Assembly (NCBI GenBank): GCA_001683735.1
Contig: LUGG01000001.1
Location: 1,674,001 to 1,738,000, forward strand
Length of the DNA: 64,000 bases
From: Grifola frondosa
Lineage: Eukaryota > Basidiomycota > Agaricomycetes > Polyporales > Grifolaceae
Direction: 5' to 3'
Shown: positions 14,655 through 24,494 of the stretch, piece after piece
Layout: every line of letters starts with the position of its first letter
Numbering within the stretch: position 1 is the first letter of the stretch
Notes under the pieces: generated by a model
Database searches by the model: none
Seen by the model: only the letters and a program-made list of their open reading frames with translations
Told to the model about the DNA's origin: nothing
Made by a program: the position numbers and the translations under genes

Positions 14655-15141
14655 GCTCAGCGAGGCACCAGGGTCCGGCGGTCGCGACTCCGTAGCAGCT
14701 CTTGTCGCGATCGGCAGTTGTCACGTGTGATTGCGCGTGACAGACAACCTCCACCGACCGCTGTGACGTCAGGACTCAGCTCGGTCCTTCCTCGACGTGA
14801 CCGACGTGCTCGACGTCGTGCGTCGCGTTCTCGACGATTACTTCCGCAACAACCACGTCCCCTCTTTAATAGACAATATCTTCGCGAGATTTCTTCAATC
14901 CGCGCGCATCTGATGCCTCCACGAGAGACGTCATCATCGGTCCCCCTGGTGACACCTTCGTAGTAACGACGCCTAAATTGCACTGCTACATAAATGACCG
15001 CCTCGTTCGCTCTCGTTCGTGTCGTTTCCATATCCTTTCACAGCTCTGCGCATGCTCGCGCTGCTTCTTTCTGTATTTCAGTCCTTCCAAAATTCCCTCC
15101 TTTGAATCACATTCATTTATCGCATATTCAAAGTATTCAAT
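14655..15141. promoter_or_regulatory. Divergent intergenic region with CRE-like palindromes and an inverted repeat
   Basis: The 487 bp between two divergent genes hold a perfect CRE-type TGACGTCA (14,764-14,771) and a CACGTG E-box (14,722-14,727). The E-box sits in an inverted repeat with arms TGTCACG and CGTGACA. GACGTC/GACGTG cores recur from about 14,795 to 14,815 and near 14,926. The repeated cores look like bZIP/bHLH sites; which gene they serve is not clear. The long open frame here on the plus strand (14,490-14,963) is low-complexity Arg-rich and unlikely to be coding. Confidence 0.4.
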
Positions 15142-16627
15142 ATGACTCATCTGGCTTTTTTGCTCCTCTCGCTTTGTGTGCTTCTTTCTCTGGCTCCCAG
15201 TGGTTTTGCTGGTCCGGCTTGCGCACGTCGCAGCCAAGCACAAGACAATTGCGTCGAGAAGTGTAAGGACAAATGGGGTTGGCCTGGTCGTATCATGGGC
15301 TCCGACCCGTGGGGGCAAGTTATGACTACCTCTACCATTGACATAGCAGCTGCCGTGACTAAGGCTTGCCGTGTTAGAACTACTACGTGTGTTTTCTCTA
15401 AATTACAACCGATCTTTCTCTCATTACAGACACCTTCCAGGTCCTCGAGTGCTTCTACCTCTTCCGTGACAGAGGTAACTTCAGCCACAGTGTCGTCGGC
15501 CTCAACGAGTGTAGTTCATACAACGTCCTTGTCGTCGTCCCTGACTGCCATCCCGGCCAACGTAGCCCCCTCAGTCAATTTGTCGAGCTTGTCCACTTCA
15601 ACCCCAACCCAATCACAGTCGTCTTCGGCCACCACTTCTCATGTCCCGACTACATCTAGTACCAGCTCTTCGTCATCATCTTCTCAGACCCCCAAACCTG
15701 CGGCCACCCTATCATCCTCATCTTCCACTACCAGTTCTACTCCAGCCACCACCCATTCTTCAACGTCAACTCCTCCCCCTGCGCCCTCGACGACATCGAG
15801 TACTCCCCAACCGACTCCCACACATACAACGACAGCCTCATCTGCATCCAAAGCATCTTTCTCCTCTTCTTCCTCTTCTTCATCCCCGTCAGCTGCGGCT
15901 GCGGCTAGTGTGGGAGACGCCACTTCCCAAAGCGACATTGATCAGTATCTGTCTGCACACAACACGGTTCGCGCTCAACACGGTGCTTCTGCCTTGACAT
16001 GGGGCGACAACTTGGCATCGAAGGCTCAGCAATGGGCCAATGGCTGTGTCTTCCAGCATTCCGGCGGGTCCCTCGGACCGTTTGGAGGTATGCGAACAGC
16101 ACATCTGCCGGCGCCACCTTTGTGAATTGTGTTTTTGCAGAGAACTTGGCTGCTGGTACTGGTAGCAGCTACGACATCGCTGCGGCTGTGGGGGTCCTGG
16201 ACGGCTGAAGTTTGTGAGTGACTGTTGCGTCTGACATTTCTATGCTTCACATGCTCATTATCTCGTTTGTCAGCTGAGTATGATCCGAACAACCCTCAGC
16301 CTTCTCATTTCACCCAGGTAGGAAAACCCGTTGCGGCCTTGTGGCTTCACTGATGATGTTGTTTTGCAGGTCGTGTGAAGGCTTCCACGCAGGTTGGCTG
16401 TGCCGTCCAACTTTGCAATGGCATCTTCGATCCTAGCTTTGGGGTGAGTCCTTGCGTCTTGGCTACGATGCAATCCAGGCTGAAAGTGGCTCTCATAGGA
16501 AGCTAAATATTTCGTATGTGAGTACTCTCCTCAAGGAAACGTTATTGGTGAATTCCCGTAAGTCCACAGCATTCTGTGATGTGCATTGTAATTGACGTTG
16601 GTCTGCAGGGAGAACGTACAAGTGTAA
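15142..16627 (+). pseudogene. Secreted CAP/PR-1 (SCP) domain protein, reading frame broken twice
   Basis: Encodes a secreted PR-1-like protein: signal peptide MTHLAFLLLSLCVLLSLAP, a short Cys-containing segment, a ~150-residue Ser/Thr/Pro-rich mucin-like linker (about 15,430-15,910), then a CAP domain. CAP motifs include YLSAHNTVRAQHG, LASKAQQWANGCVFQHSGG, GENLAAGTGSSYDI, DPNNPQPSHFTQVV and QVGCAVQLCNG, ending EFPENVQV with TAA at 16,625-16,627. Two single-base faults interrupt it. The G run at 16,190-16,194 has one G too many (expected WTAEV follows if one is removed). At about 16,376 GTGTGAAGG reads Val-stop where GTGTGGAAGG would give the conserved VVWK. Splice sites are otherwise perfect. 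Either this is a very young pseudogene or both are sequence errors in a live gene. The family binds sterols or lipids outside the cell. Confidence 0.72.
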
Positions 16628-16915
16628 AGTAATCTGTCGTGCTCGCATTCCACTGCCCCTTTTGGGAGCCACTTTTATTTCTCTTTACTTTCTAGTACCG
16701 CCATTGATACATCAGGAATGTACGGCACGTTTCATATCTTTATCTTCTACAAATTTTGCATGTGTGCCTAGCCAGTACGTTGTGTTTCCGGTCGAATCAA
16801 AGTCAAATTCTTGTGTATATTGTCCACGTGGCATGTGATTCTGATCGGACGCCACAACGTCGAGCATATCCCAACTAGGCAACATCAGTCAGTCTATACT
16901 TTCGACGGCGCGTGC

Positions 16916-18053
16916 ATGGTGTCTCGCGGTTCGACGCTCTCTGAAATTTCCTATGTCATCCTCGTCCTCCTAACCACATTCTTCGTCGCCCTCTCCTGCG
17001 CACTTATTCTCTCTCAGGCTGTGCGGACCGCTCCTAACCGCGAGTGGGTCGAGAACTTCAATACAGTAGTGATTGGAGGGGCGTATACCATTGTGGTCAG
17101 CCCACGTTTGCTTTCGCGTCTCAGAAGTTTGGCGTGCTCAGAGACGGGTTATATAGTTCGTGCTCTCACTTGGATTCTGCTTGAAACGCAGGATTGCGGT
17201 ACATAGGAGGTTGCAGAGGATTTCCAAGGAATTCCATACCTTGGGGAAGGCTGACGTCCCTGATGTGCGTAACGTCTGGACTCTGACCTCGGAAAGACAT
17301 ATTTTTACTCATTTATGGTATTTTAATTTGTAGTCTGTATACTGGTATGTTCAACAGGAATACAGCCGTGCGTGTCTGGTCACATACGAGGCGCTACCGA
17401 AGGATGGGTTTCAGGAGGGCTGGGGAAAACCTGGTAAGCCACCCTCGCCCGTATCAAATTCATCATTTCTAAATTTGCGCTAGGTACAAAGTACGAAGGA
17501 ATTCGTTTCCGCACAGCTCTGCTGGACTCCATCCGAGATATAGGTGAGTTTGCGTACAAATATTGTCTTCACAACGCGGCTGCTGACGAGTGGCTCATCA
17601 GACAAGCTCGCACATCTGGTCATCCCGCGGCACCCGGCTTTGCGCCCGCATGCGCGGATGCTGCACCATTTCCGCTTCATCCTGCCGTTGCTCTCCCGGG
17701 ACGAGGTTGGGCTCACGCCACTCCACTACTACGACTCCGCGATCCAGCTGTCGAGGCACGGGTCGCGCGAACCGACGGAGGGCGAGTATATCATTGGCAT
17801 GCGCGCGGCGAAGGGGATCGAGCGGACGTGGGTGCCCCGCTCGCGCGTTTGAATTTCTGACCCTGCTCACGCATGGTGCTTGTATAGGCTGGACGAGTGT
17901 CACATGGAGATGCGCGAGGGTTCGTCGACGGATCTGAGCGAGTGTGCGTATCTTGGCTCGTGGACTGGGGTGGCATGCTTATCATCTTCGTCATTAGATG
18001 TAGTCACGACGCCATCGTTTGACACGGGTGCCATGGGGTATCTGAAGTCGTAG
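16916..18053 (+). CDS. Two-TM membrane protein, Dlt1-like (tentative)
   Basis: The proposed ATG at 16,916 begins a protein with two N-terminal membrane segments (YVILVLLTTFFVALSCALIL and, after a Glu-Asn-Phe stretch, TVVIGGAYTIVV). Then comes a soluble region of about 170 residues with RLQRISKEFHTLGKADVPD, GWGKPGTKYEGIRFRTALLD, HARMLHHFRFILPLL and LTPLHYYDSAIQLSRH. The final exon (from about 17,888) reads LDECHMEMREGSSTDLSE and stops at 18,051-18,053. The arrangement resembles the fungal Dlt1 (defect at low temperature) family, a resemblance I recall rather than could test. No frame breaks are needed. It converges on the GST gene with 180 bp between stop codons. Confidence 0.62.
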
Positions 18054-18233
18054 CCATCTGCTCGCCATGAGCCAAGCGCTATGTGGCACATCTCAGTAAT
18101 GTTATGCCACTTCGGATCGGGCTGCCCTCCTAACATTTGAACTTCATCATACGGCTCACAGTGCTCATCATAATTTATCCTATCAGTGCATACAGGAAAT
18201 AATATGTCGATAAAGATGATTGGATTCGCGCAC

Positions 18234-19348
18234 TCAGTGCAGACCGCCGGAGTACACCTTCTGCCAACCAGGTCGCTCGCTCCATGCAACCCAGTATGCG
18301 GCCACCTTGGTTGGGACGGGCTGCTTAGTCTCTTTCTCGAGCGCCTTATATCCGTCCTTATCCGCGGTCCCTCCGCACAAGAAGGCGACGCGCGCAAGCC
18401 ATGCCGCGAGGTGGAAGTCATCCTCACCGGGGGTCGCACCTCCGAGGAAGCCATTCTCGGGGAGCGTCGCTGGGAGGTCGTTGAGGACGAAGCCTACGAT
18501 GGTGTCCCAGTGCGCGGTAGACTGCTTGAAGAATCCGTGTTTGACGTCCTCAGATACCTCGCCCTTGTAGATGGCAAGGATGCCGCCGTTCACTGCAATC
18601 TTGCTTTCGTATAATTCCTTGTATGCGGCGCCCTCCGGGGTCTGGGCGTGTTTCTCAAGAGAGTTCTGGCCTACGAGGTGTCATTTTCGACTTTTATATA
18701 TGTTCCGGATCGCATGCAATAACTTACGGTTTTGGACGAAAGTAAACGGGAAACCGGAGGCGGAAGACTTCAGTTCCTCCTCGCTACGCTGTAAGCAAGG
18801 GGGGGTTCGGTAAGCCGCAGATCCAGCAGAATATGCAATTTGCGACGTACCGTGAGGAGCAGAGGCGCATTGGGATCGTACCTATCCTCATGGATCTTGT
18901 CAATGAACGCCGTCCCGCGTGCGACTTTTTTAGGAGCATGCTCCACGAGATAAGCGGTGACTTCGGCAGTGCTGGTGTATGCTTTGCCATCGGCGGTGAG
19001 TGTAGGTAGGGTGCCCTTCGGATTCTGATTGATGCGGCGCACGTCAGCATGATCCGATAACACAAGGTGGGATGTCTGGGGCGCACAATCTTCAGGAAGT
19101 CAGGCACGAAGTTGGCGCCTTCGACGAGGTTGACAACCTTCGTCTCGATGGCACCCTCGGGGTAGCCTAGCTCTTGGCTGCGATCGTAGGGGTCAGCGGC
19201 GGCGCGGGTTAGAATGGTGCGTAGTAGTCCTTACATGGCGAGCTCGGGGGCGGCGGACCAGATGGAGAGTCCGAACGTGTAGAGAATGGGCTGCGCTATT
19301 GTGAGCGGGTGGAGCAATGCGACGAGATTGCTCACATACCTTGGACAT
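18234..19348 (-). CDS. Glutathione S-transferase-like protein
   Basis: A cytosolic GST: thioredoxin-like N-domain followed by an all-helical C-domain. The tiny first exon encodes MSK (ATG 19,348), then AQPILYTFGLSIWSAAPELA, QELGYPEGAIETKVVNLVEG and, after an intron, INQNPKGTLPTLTADGKAY. The NPKGTLPTL stretch carries the cis-proline that binds glutathione, and the following STAEVTAYLVEHAP matches the family's E-S region (here T-S/A-E). The C-domain (18,234-18,780) includes HWDTIVGFVLNDLPA and DFHLAAWLARVAFLCGG and ends YSGGLH at 18,234-18,236. Length is about 250 residues. No catalytic Ser/Tyr/Cys class can be assigned with confidence; fungal-specific detoxification classes are likeliest. Confidence 0.78.
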
Positions 19349-19518
19349 GGCTGTAGCTACAGAGTGCTGGCCGACGATGTGAATGGAAGGGAAGATGGGG
19401 GAAAGCGGAGTTGGGTCGGCGAAAGTGGCTTTTATATGTTGGAGGAGATAACAAACTGATGGGGAACATATATGCTTAGTGAACGTGACATCATTGGCGC
19501 TACACACGTCGCGCTCAC

Positions 19519-19546
19519 CCAATCACGGTCACGAGATGAGCACGTG
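19519..19546. promoter_or_regulatory. CCAAT box and CACGTG E-box between GST and BTB genes
   Basis: CCAAT lies at 19,519-19,523 and CACGTG at 19,541-19,546 in the 417 bp divergent gap between the GST start (19,348) and the BTB start (19,766). Positions suit either gene. Function is inferred from motif only. Confidence 0.35.
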
Positions 19547-19765
19547 ATCGCGGTCTTGCTAAAACGGCGACACCTTGTGACAAAGGCGACGTCGCTGCTC
19601 GCTGCCTTTTGCTCGCCATCGGCGGTTTACACAGACCACCGACGGCATCCTGTGCACCTGACATCGTCGGACCTCGGCCGTTGCACACACGCAGGAGGTA
19701 CGTTATTGTGTGTCAAGTATCTCACATGCATCTTCATCGCCCGGTAACTTAGGCTGTACGAGATC

Positions 19766-20680
19766 ATGAGCATCGTACCTAGTGCGCATCAGGCTGCGAT
19801 AGCCAGCCCGCATCCTTCCTTCTCAGATCGCGACGCGGACATGACACTATGTTCCAAGGATCATGTCCAGTTCCAAGTGCATTCGCTCATCCTCAGGAGG
19901 GCCTCCGGGTGGTTCTCTACACTTCTTACTTTACCCCAGAGCGGTAGTAGCGTAGATGGTGTTCTCCATCTAGACGAATCAGCGGAAGTCCTTACTGGTC
20001 TTCTGACGTTGATTAGCGGCGGTGAGGTCCCATCGCTGACGTCCATCGACTACGCCGAGAGTCTCCTGTATGCTGCAGAGAAATACGAGATGCCGGGCCC
20101 GATATCTTTCATACGCAGTCTCATCATTCACCCCCCGCTTGTTTCCTCTCCGTTGCGTGTATATGGCCTCGCGTGTCGGCGGGGCTGGCTAGAGGAGGCT
20201 AAAATTGCGTCTACCCACTCACTCGGTCTTGACCTCTGTGCACCCGATTCCATCGAACAGCTCAGCAGCATGGATGCGTCTGATCTCGGCAAGCTCATGC
20301 TCCTGCACCGCCGCAGGAGGGATGCGTTCAGGAAGGGCTTAGAGGATCCTGCCTCATTCTCCGCCAACATCTCGCCCTCGCCGTGCACGAAGTGCATCAT
20401 GCTGGTTGAACAGAGTGCATGGCGCGACTTGAAGAATCTTTGGATGGTGGACACCGAGAGCCATCCGTTGGGTGAGACCTTGACGGTCGCAGATATCGTC
20501 GAGAGACCGGGCCTCCTCGCCGTCTTGGGCGCCACCTGTCCCCATTGCGGAGAACCATTGTACTCGAAGGTCGACACACTTCGGCATATGAAGAGACTCG
20601 TAGATGGCTTGCCTAAGGCCGTGGAAGTAAGTGGTTGTGCATACCCGTTGTGCTGCTTGACTAGACCACTTTCACTCTAG
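19766..20680 (+). CDS. BTB/POZ domain protein, family member A
   Basis: A 304-residue frame with an N-terminal BTB/POZ fold (about residues 20-120). It begins DADMTLCSKDHVQFQVHSLI and SGWFSTLL, followed by the family's AESLLYAAEKYEMP helix. The middle is helical (RVYGLACRRGWLEEAKIAS). The C-terminal part carries paired cysteines, CTKC at residues 207-210 and CPHC at 258-261, a possible zinc site also present in the three paralogs at 20,893-28,944. BTB domains dimerise and often recruit Cul3 ligases, but no Cul3 box is obvious. The frame ends at 20,680. GTAAGT just after PKAVE near 20,625 looks like an intron donor, so the real C-terminus may come from a later exon. This member is the most diverged and lies on the opposite strand. 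Confidence 0.75.
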   Translation: MSIVPSAHQAAIASPHPSFSDRDADMTLCSKDHVQFQVHSLILRRASGWFSTLLTLPQSGSSVDGVLHLDESAEVLTGLLTLISGGEVPSLTSIDYAESLLYAAEKYEMPGPISFIRSLIIHPPLVSSPLRVYGLACRRGWLEEAKIASTHSLGLDLCAPDSIEQLSSMDASDLGKLMLLHRRRRDAFRKGLEDPASFSANISPSPCTKCIMLVEQSAWRDLKNLWMVDTESHPLGETLTVADIVERPGLLAVLGATCPHCGEPLYSKVDTLRHMKRLVDGLPKAVEVSGCAYPLCCLTRPLSL

Positions 20681-20892
20681 TTCTAATCATGAGGACATCC
20701 CCGGTATAGTGGATGTATTGATGACTACATGAATAGACTCGATTTCCTAACATTTGTGTGCCATTGTGGTTTTCTTCAGGCTTGTAACTATACAGATCAT
20801 GTTGTAGTGATATGTTACAGGTATGCACAGCAACTATGGACTCGATTCGGGCACGAACTAATCAGGGAACTGAGAAATCACTGTCAGATGAA

Positions 20893-21824
20893 CTAGTCAC
20901 CACAACTCAAGGCAGCACGCACCTCAACGCACCGCGGCAGTTCCTCCACGATGCGTACAATGTTACGCATGGTCAACGCGCGATCATAGTGCATTTTCTG
21001 ACATTCTTTATGGGAGCATCTCGCGCCGAGCACCGTGGCCAGTTCCTCCATATCCATGTATTCACTGCTGAGGTGCTCGCCGATCGAACGCTGATCCATC
21101 TGCTTGGCCCACCGATACTTCAGGCTCTGCCACTCGTGGTGCACCGTCTCGCGGCCGCAGGTGTGGCACATGCCGGGCAGGCGATTGGCGAAGAACTGTC
21201 GTCGTCCATTCCCGCGATGAAGCGGTCTCTCCGCTGCCGGTGCAGCGCGAGGAGCTTCGTTAGGTGTGGCGCCTCGAGGCGGTTCAGCTCAGCCACCGCT
21301 TCCGGTGCGAATAAGTCCAGCGTGAGCGTACGCGTCGACGCGAGCTTCGCCTCGGGTATCCAGCCCATCCTGCATGCGATGCCGTAGACGCGGATCGGAG
21401 AGGCCTCCATAACGGGAGACATGATGGCGAGGCGCACTATCGCGGTAGGCAGGGGCATATCGTACTTCTCGGCGGCGCGCAGGAGTGACTCGAGGTAGTC
21501 GATATTGTTCAGGACCGGGAGGTCCACCCCGCTTACGATAGTGAGGAGCCCAGCGAGCACGTCGGCGTCCTCCTCCATCTGGAGCGCCTCAGAGGTGCAG
21601 GCGGTGCCCTGTGGGAGTGTGAACATTGTGCGGAACCACCCGGACGCGACGATGAGTATGTGCGAGTGTATGCGGAAGGTGGTGTTGTCCTTCGAGCAGA
21701 GCGCGATGTCAGCATTGAGCGAGGCGAAGACGGGGTGTATGTTGCCCTCCATCTTCTCTTCGTTGTCTTCGTTGTCGGTGTGGGTGACTTGGGTGATGGC
21801 GACTACATCTGTTTGGGTGGCCAT
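20893..21824 (-). CDS. BTB/POZ domain protein, family member B (one frame break)
   Basis: ATG at 21,824 starts a BTB protein with DADIALCSKDNTTFRIHSHI, SGWFRTMFTLPQG, YLESLLRAAEKYDMP and RVYGIACRMGWIPEAKLAST. The frame runs into unrelated Ala/Pro/Arg text after GMDDD, near 21,195-21,207. The expected continuation (FFANRLPGMCHTCGRETVHH, then HEWQSLKYRWAKQMD and CSHKECQKMHYD) is one frame over and stops with TAG at 20,893-20,895. A one-base loss in the GAC repeat at the break explains this; an intron does not, since no donor is present. The two younger copies show the same protein continuing in frame. It is either a damaged paralog or a sequence error. Confidence 0.7.
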
Positions 21825-22249
21825 GGCGAGGGAATGGGAGCGGTATCGCTGAATGGCAAGGGCCCTCTATAACAAGAGCTGCAAACATATCAAGGTGCTG
21901 GGTACTGAATTGTGCTTCTTTCCCATTCATCGATAGCGAACCGCGTGTAGAGCTGTCGAACATGTACATAATAGCAGGTATAGTCAAAAACACGACGAGG
22001 AGGAGCAAGGGATGTATGCGGATCTTCCGTGGGTCGCAAGGATAATCTTGATGAACTCTCTTTGACAAGATTCTAAACGGCCTCTTGGAATGAATTAATG
22101 AAGTGTATCGTCCATGCTAATGAAGTAATGGAGAAAGTCCGGAGATTTCACAATTGAGGGCTTTACGGCATCCCGAAGATAACATCAGGTGTGTACAGGT
22201 AGCTATAAGCCTCACTCTCTTGGGCGACTAATCAGAGAACTGACAGATT

Positions 22250-23417
22250 ATGCCGTTAGATGAGAATTGGGAATTTCACGGAGCATCGCGCACCTCAACA
22301 CATCGCGGCAGTTTCGCCACGATACCTACAATATGACGCATGGTCAACGCGCAATCATAATGCATTTTCTGACATTCTTTATGGGGCACCTCGCGCCGAG
22401 CACCGCAGCCAATTCCTCCACATCCATGTATTCGCTGCTGAGGTGCTCGCCGAAAGGCCTCTTATCCATTTGCTTCGCCCATCGATACTTCAGGCTCTGC
22501 CACTCGTGGTGCACCAGCTCGCGCCCGCAGTTGAAGCACTTAGCGGGCCGATGGTTGGCGAAGAACGTGGGACTGTCGAGTGCCGCGATGAAGCGCTCTT
22601 TCCTCTGCCTATGCAGCGCGATGAGCTTCGTCAGGTGGGGCGCGTCAACGCGATCCAGCTCCGCCACCCATCCTGGCGCGAACAGATCTAGCACGAGCGT
22701 GCGCGTGGACGCGAGCTTTGCTTCTGGTATCCAGTTCATTCTGCAAGCGATGCCGTAGACGCGGATTGGGGAGGCATTCACGACGGGAGACATGAGCGCG
22801 ACACGTGCGATCGCGATGGGCAGGGGCATCTCGTATTTCTCGGCGGCGCACAGGAGTGACTCGAGGTAGTCGATATTCTTCAGGTCCGGGCAGCCTGTTC
22901 CGCTCACGATGGCTAGGAGCCCGGCGAGCACGTCGGCGTCCTCCTGCACATGGATGACCTCTATAGTATTCGCGCTGACGCCGGCTGTATCTTGGGGAAG
23001 CGTAAACATTGTGCGGAACCATCCGGACACAGCGACAAGAGTGTGCGAATGTATGCAGAAGGTAGTGTTGTCCTTCGAGCAGAGTTGGACGTCTGCGTCC
23101 GGGGAGGCGAAGGCGGGGTGCGTCTTGGCCGCCATGCTCTCTTCATTACCGGTAAAGACCTGTGTGGTGACGACCTCTGTGGCGACTGCTTCAGTTAAAG
23201 TGGTTGTATGCGTAGCCATCGTGGATTATGAACAGGAGTTTGCATCCGAATAATGATCAGAGACCCCTATCGTATGCTCCTTCGTTGACACCGAGCCGCA
23301 TATAGGGTCTGCGAACACTGTACGTACATATAGTCAGAAAAGAGCAAGACGGTGCACTCGATTTTGCCATGTGCAAAATTTCCATCAGCTTCGAGATCCG
23401 ATGAGAGCGCTATATGC
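22250..23417. repeat. Long direct repeat, left copy (contains BTB member C)
   Basis: This ~1,168 bp block is nearly the same as 27,978-29,154. Both begin ATGCCGTTAGATGAGAATTG and both end at GAGAGCGCTATATGC; outside these points the flanks differ. The block holds a whole BTB gene with its upstream region. To its right, from 23,418, retroelement sequence begins immediately. Differences between copies include a short insertion just upstream of the start codon in the right copy and several single-base deletions. Confidence 0.85.
22276..23219 (-). CDS. BTB/POZ domain protein, family member C (one frame break near the end)
   Basis: From ATG 23,219 the protein reads through a full BTB domain (DADVQLCSKDNTTFCIHSHT, SGWFRTMFTLPQD, YLESLLCAAEKYEMP). 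It continues with RVYGIACRMNWIPEAKLAST, a helical middle and the KCFNCGRELVHHEWQ cysteine pair. The frame slips at the G run at 22,383-22,386, giving CPIKNVRK instead of CPHKECQKMHYD. The right-hand copy has five Gs there and reads on to VEVRDAP and stop. If one G is restored here, the gene would end at 22,276-22,278. About 310 residues. It is the best-preserved of the three minus-strand members. Confidence 0.75.
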
Positions 23418-24450
23418 GGAGGTCTCGAAGGCGAACATGGGAGCCGTCGAGGGGACTCGGGAGTTGGCGTTCTGGTGGTGACGAAGGGCTGTGAGCGGGG
23501 ATGTTGGTTCGTCGTTCCCCGTGGCAATGATATCTGCGCCGGCATGTTTCGTGGTTTTTGTCCACGGGATGTGAAATACGGCGTACTCTGCTTGTCCGAG
23601 GAGTTTCCGATAGCGTATTCCGGCGGACTTTGCGACGTGTTTGTCGGCGTCGAACGTGTTTGGTGACGGGATCACAAGTTCACCGAGGCTACGTGTTTTG
23701 TTAATATTATTCTAATGATTACGGAGCATGCATACCGGCGGCAGCACCAGAAGGCAGTGCACGCAATGGCGTATACCGCTGCGTCGAACGAGTTAGTCAG
23801 GTGAAGGCGGTCCGGAGTGCGTGCATGTGTTCTAGTGTTACCGGTGGCCTCTTTGCCTTCTTCGCGGGCTCATTTTTCAGCGCGCCGGTACAGGTGACTC
23901 TGAGCATTTTGTTTCCTTGCCATGGCGCGCCGTTGATTGCGTGCCAGAAACTGAGGCCAGCTAGCCAGTTGTCTATCGTGGTTCTGGCTACGGCGCCGCT
24001 CCACTTTGCGATGAAGGCTGCGAGTAGAGGTTCCGGTGCAGGCATGCGTAGCGTTTCGGGAATAGATAGGCCGTCGCAGAACTGTGTGAACCGAAGTAGG
24101 CCTGCGCCGTAATTTTTCTGCGTTTTGATATCTAGAGACGAGAGCATTACGTTGTATAGTGTAACGGAGGCTTCGAGTGAGAGAAGTGAGCTTGACGTGC
24201 GACGGAATTCTGTTGCAAATGGGGTGGACCAGCGTGCAAGGCGGTCTCGGGCAAGAACATGGGGACGAAGGTTGGATGGCAGGATGGTGTTGTTTTCTTT
24301 TGGTTTCCGAGGCTTTCGTCTGTTCGAAATTCGCGGCGAAGAAGTTTTGGCCACCGCACCATTCCTGGTAGCTACTGATTCCTTCTTTCGAGCAGACGCG
24401 CTCGCACTTGCGAGCGCTGTTTCCGGTTGGGATGATCTAGGCATGCACAA
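23385..24450 (-). CDS. DIRS-element tyrosine recombinase, C-terminally truncated
   Basis: Starts around ATG 24,450 with a basic N-terminus, then a SAM-like core-binding domain: DIKTQKNYGAGLLRFTQFCD, PLLAAFIAKWSGAVARTTID and WLAGLSFWHAINGAPWQG. The frame changes near 23,800 (AFT-stop versus HLTNSFDAAVYAIACTAFW). A typical intron from about 23,688 to 23,736 then joins CCRR to LGELVIPSPNTFD, which contains the first catalytic Arg (RLGEL). EYAVFHIPWTKTTK and STAPMFAFETS follow. The last residues before the TGA at 23,385-23,387 are encoded by the neighbouring direct repeat, so the ORF is chimeric. The HxxR box and tyrosine nucleophile are absent, so catalysis is not expected. Confidence 0.75.
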
Positions 24451-24494
24451 TAAACGGGATTAGCTCTGGTGGGAGCGTAGTAAGGGGAGGGAGT

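Noticed and set aside
14490..14963. 157-residue plus-strand frame
   Set aside because: Arg-rich low-complexity text antisense to the small unknown gene and covering its promoter region; no conserved motif.
20812..21387. 191-residue plus-strand frame
   Set aside because: It is antisense to the BTB member B coding sequence, which has clear protein motifs on the minus strand.
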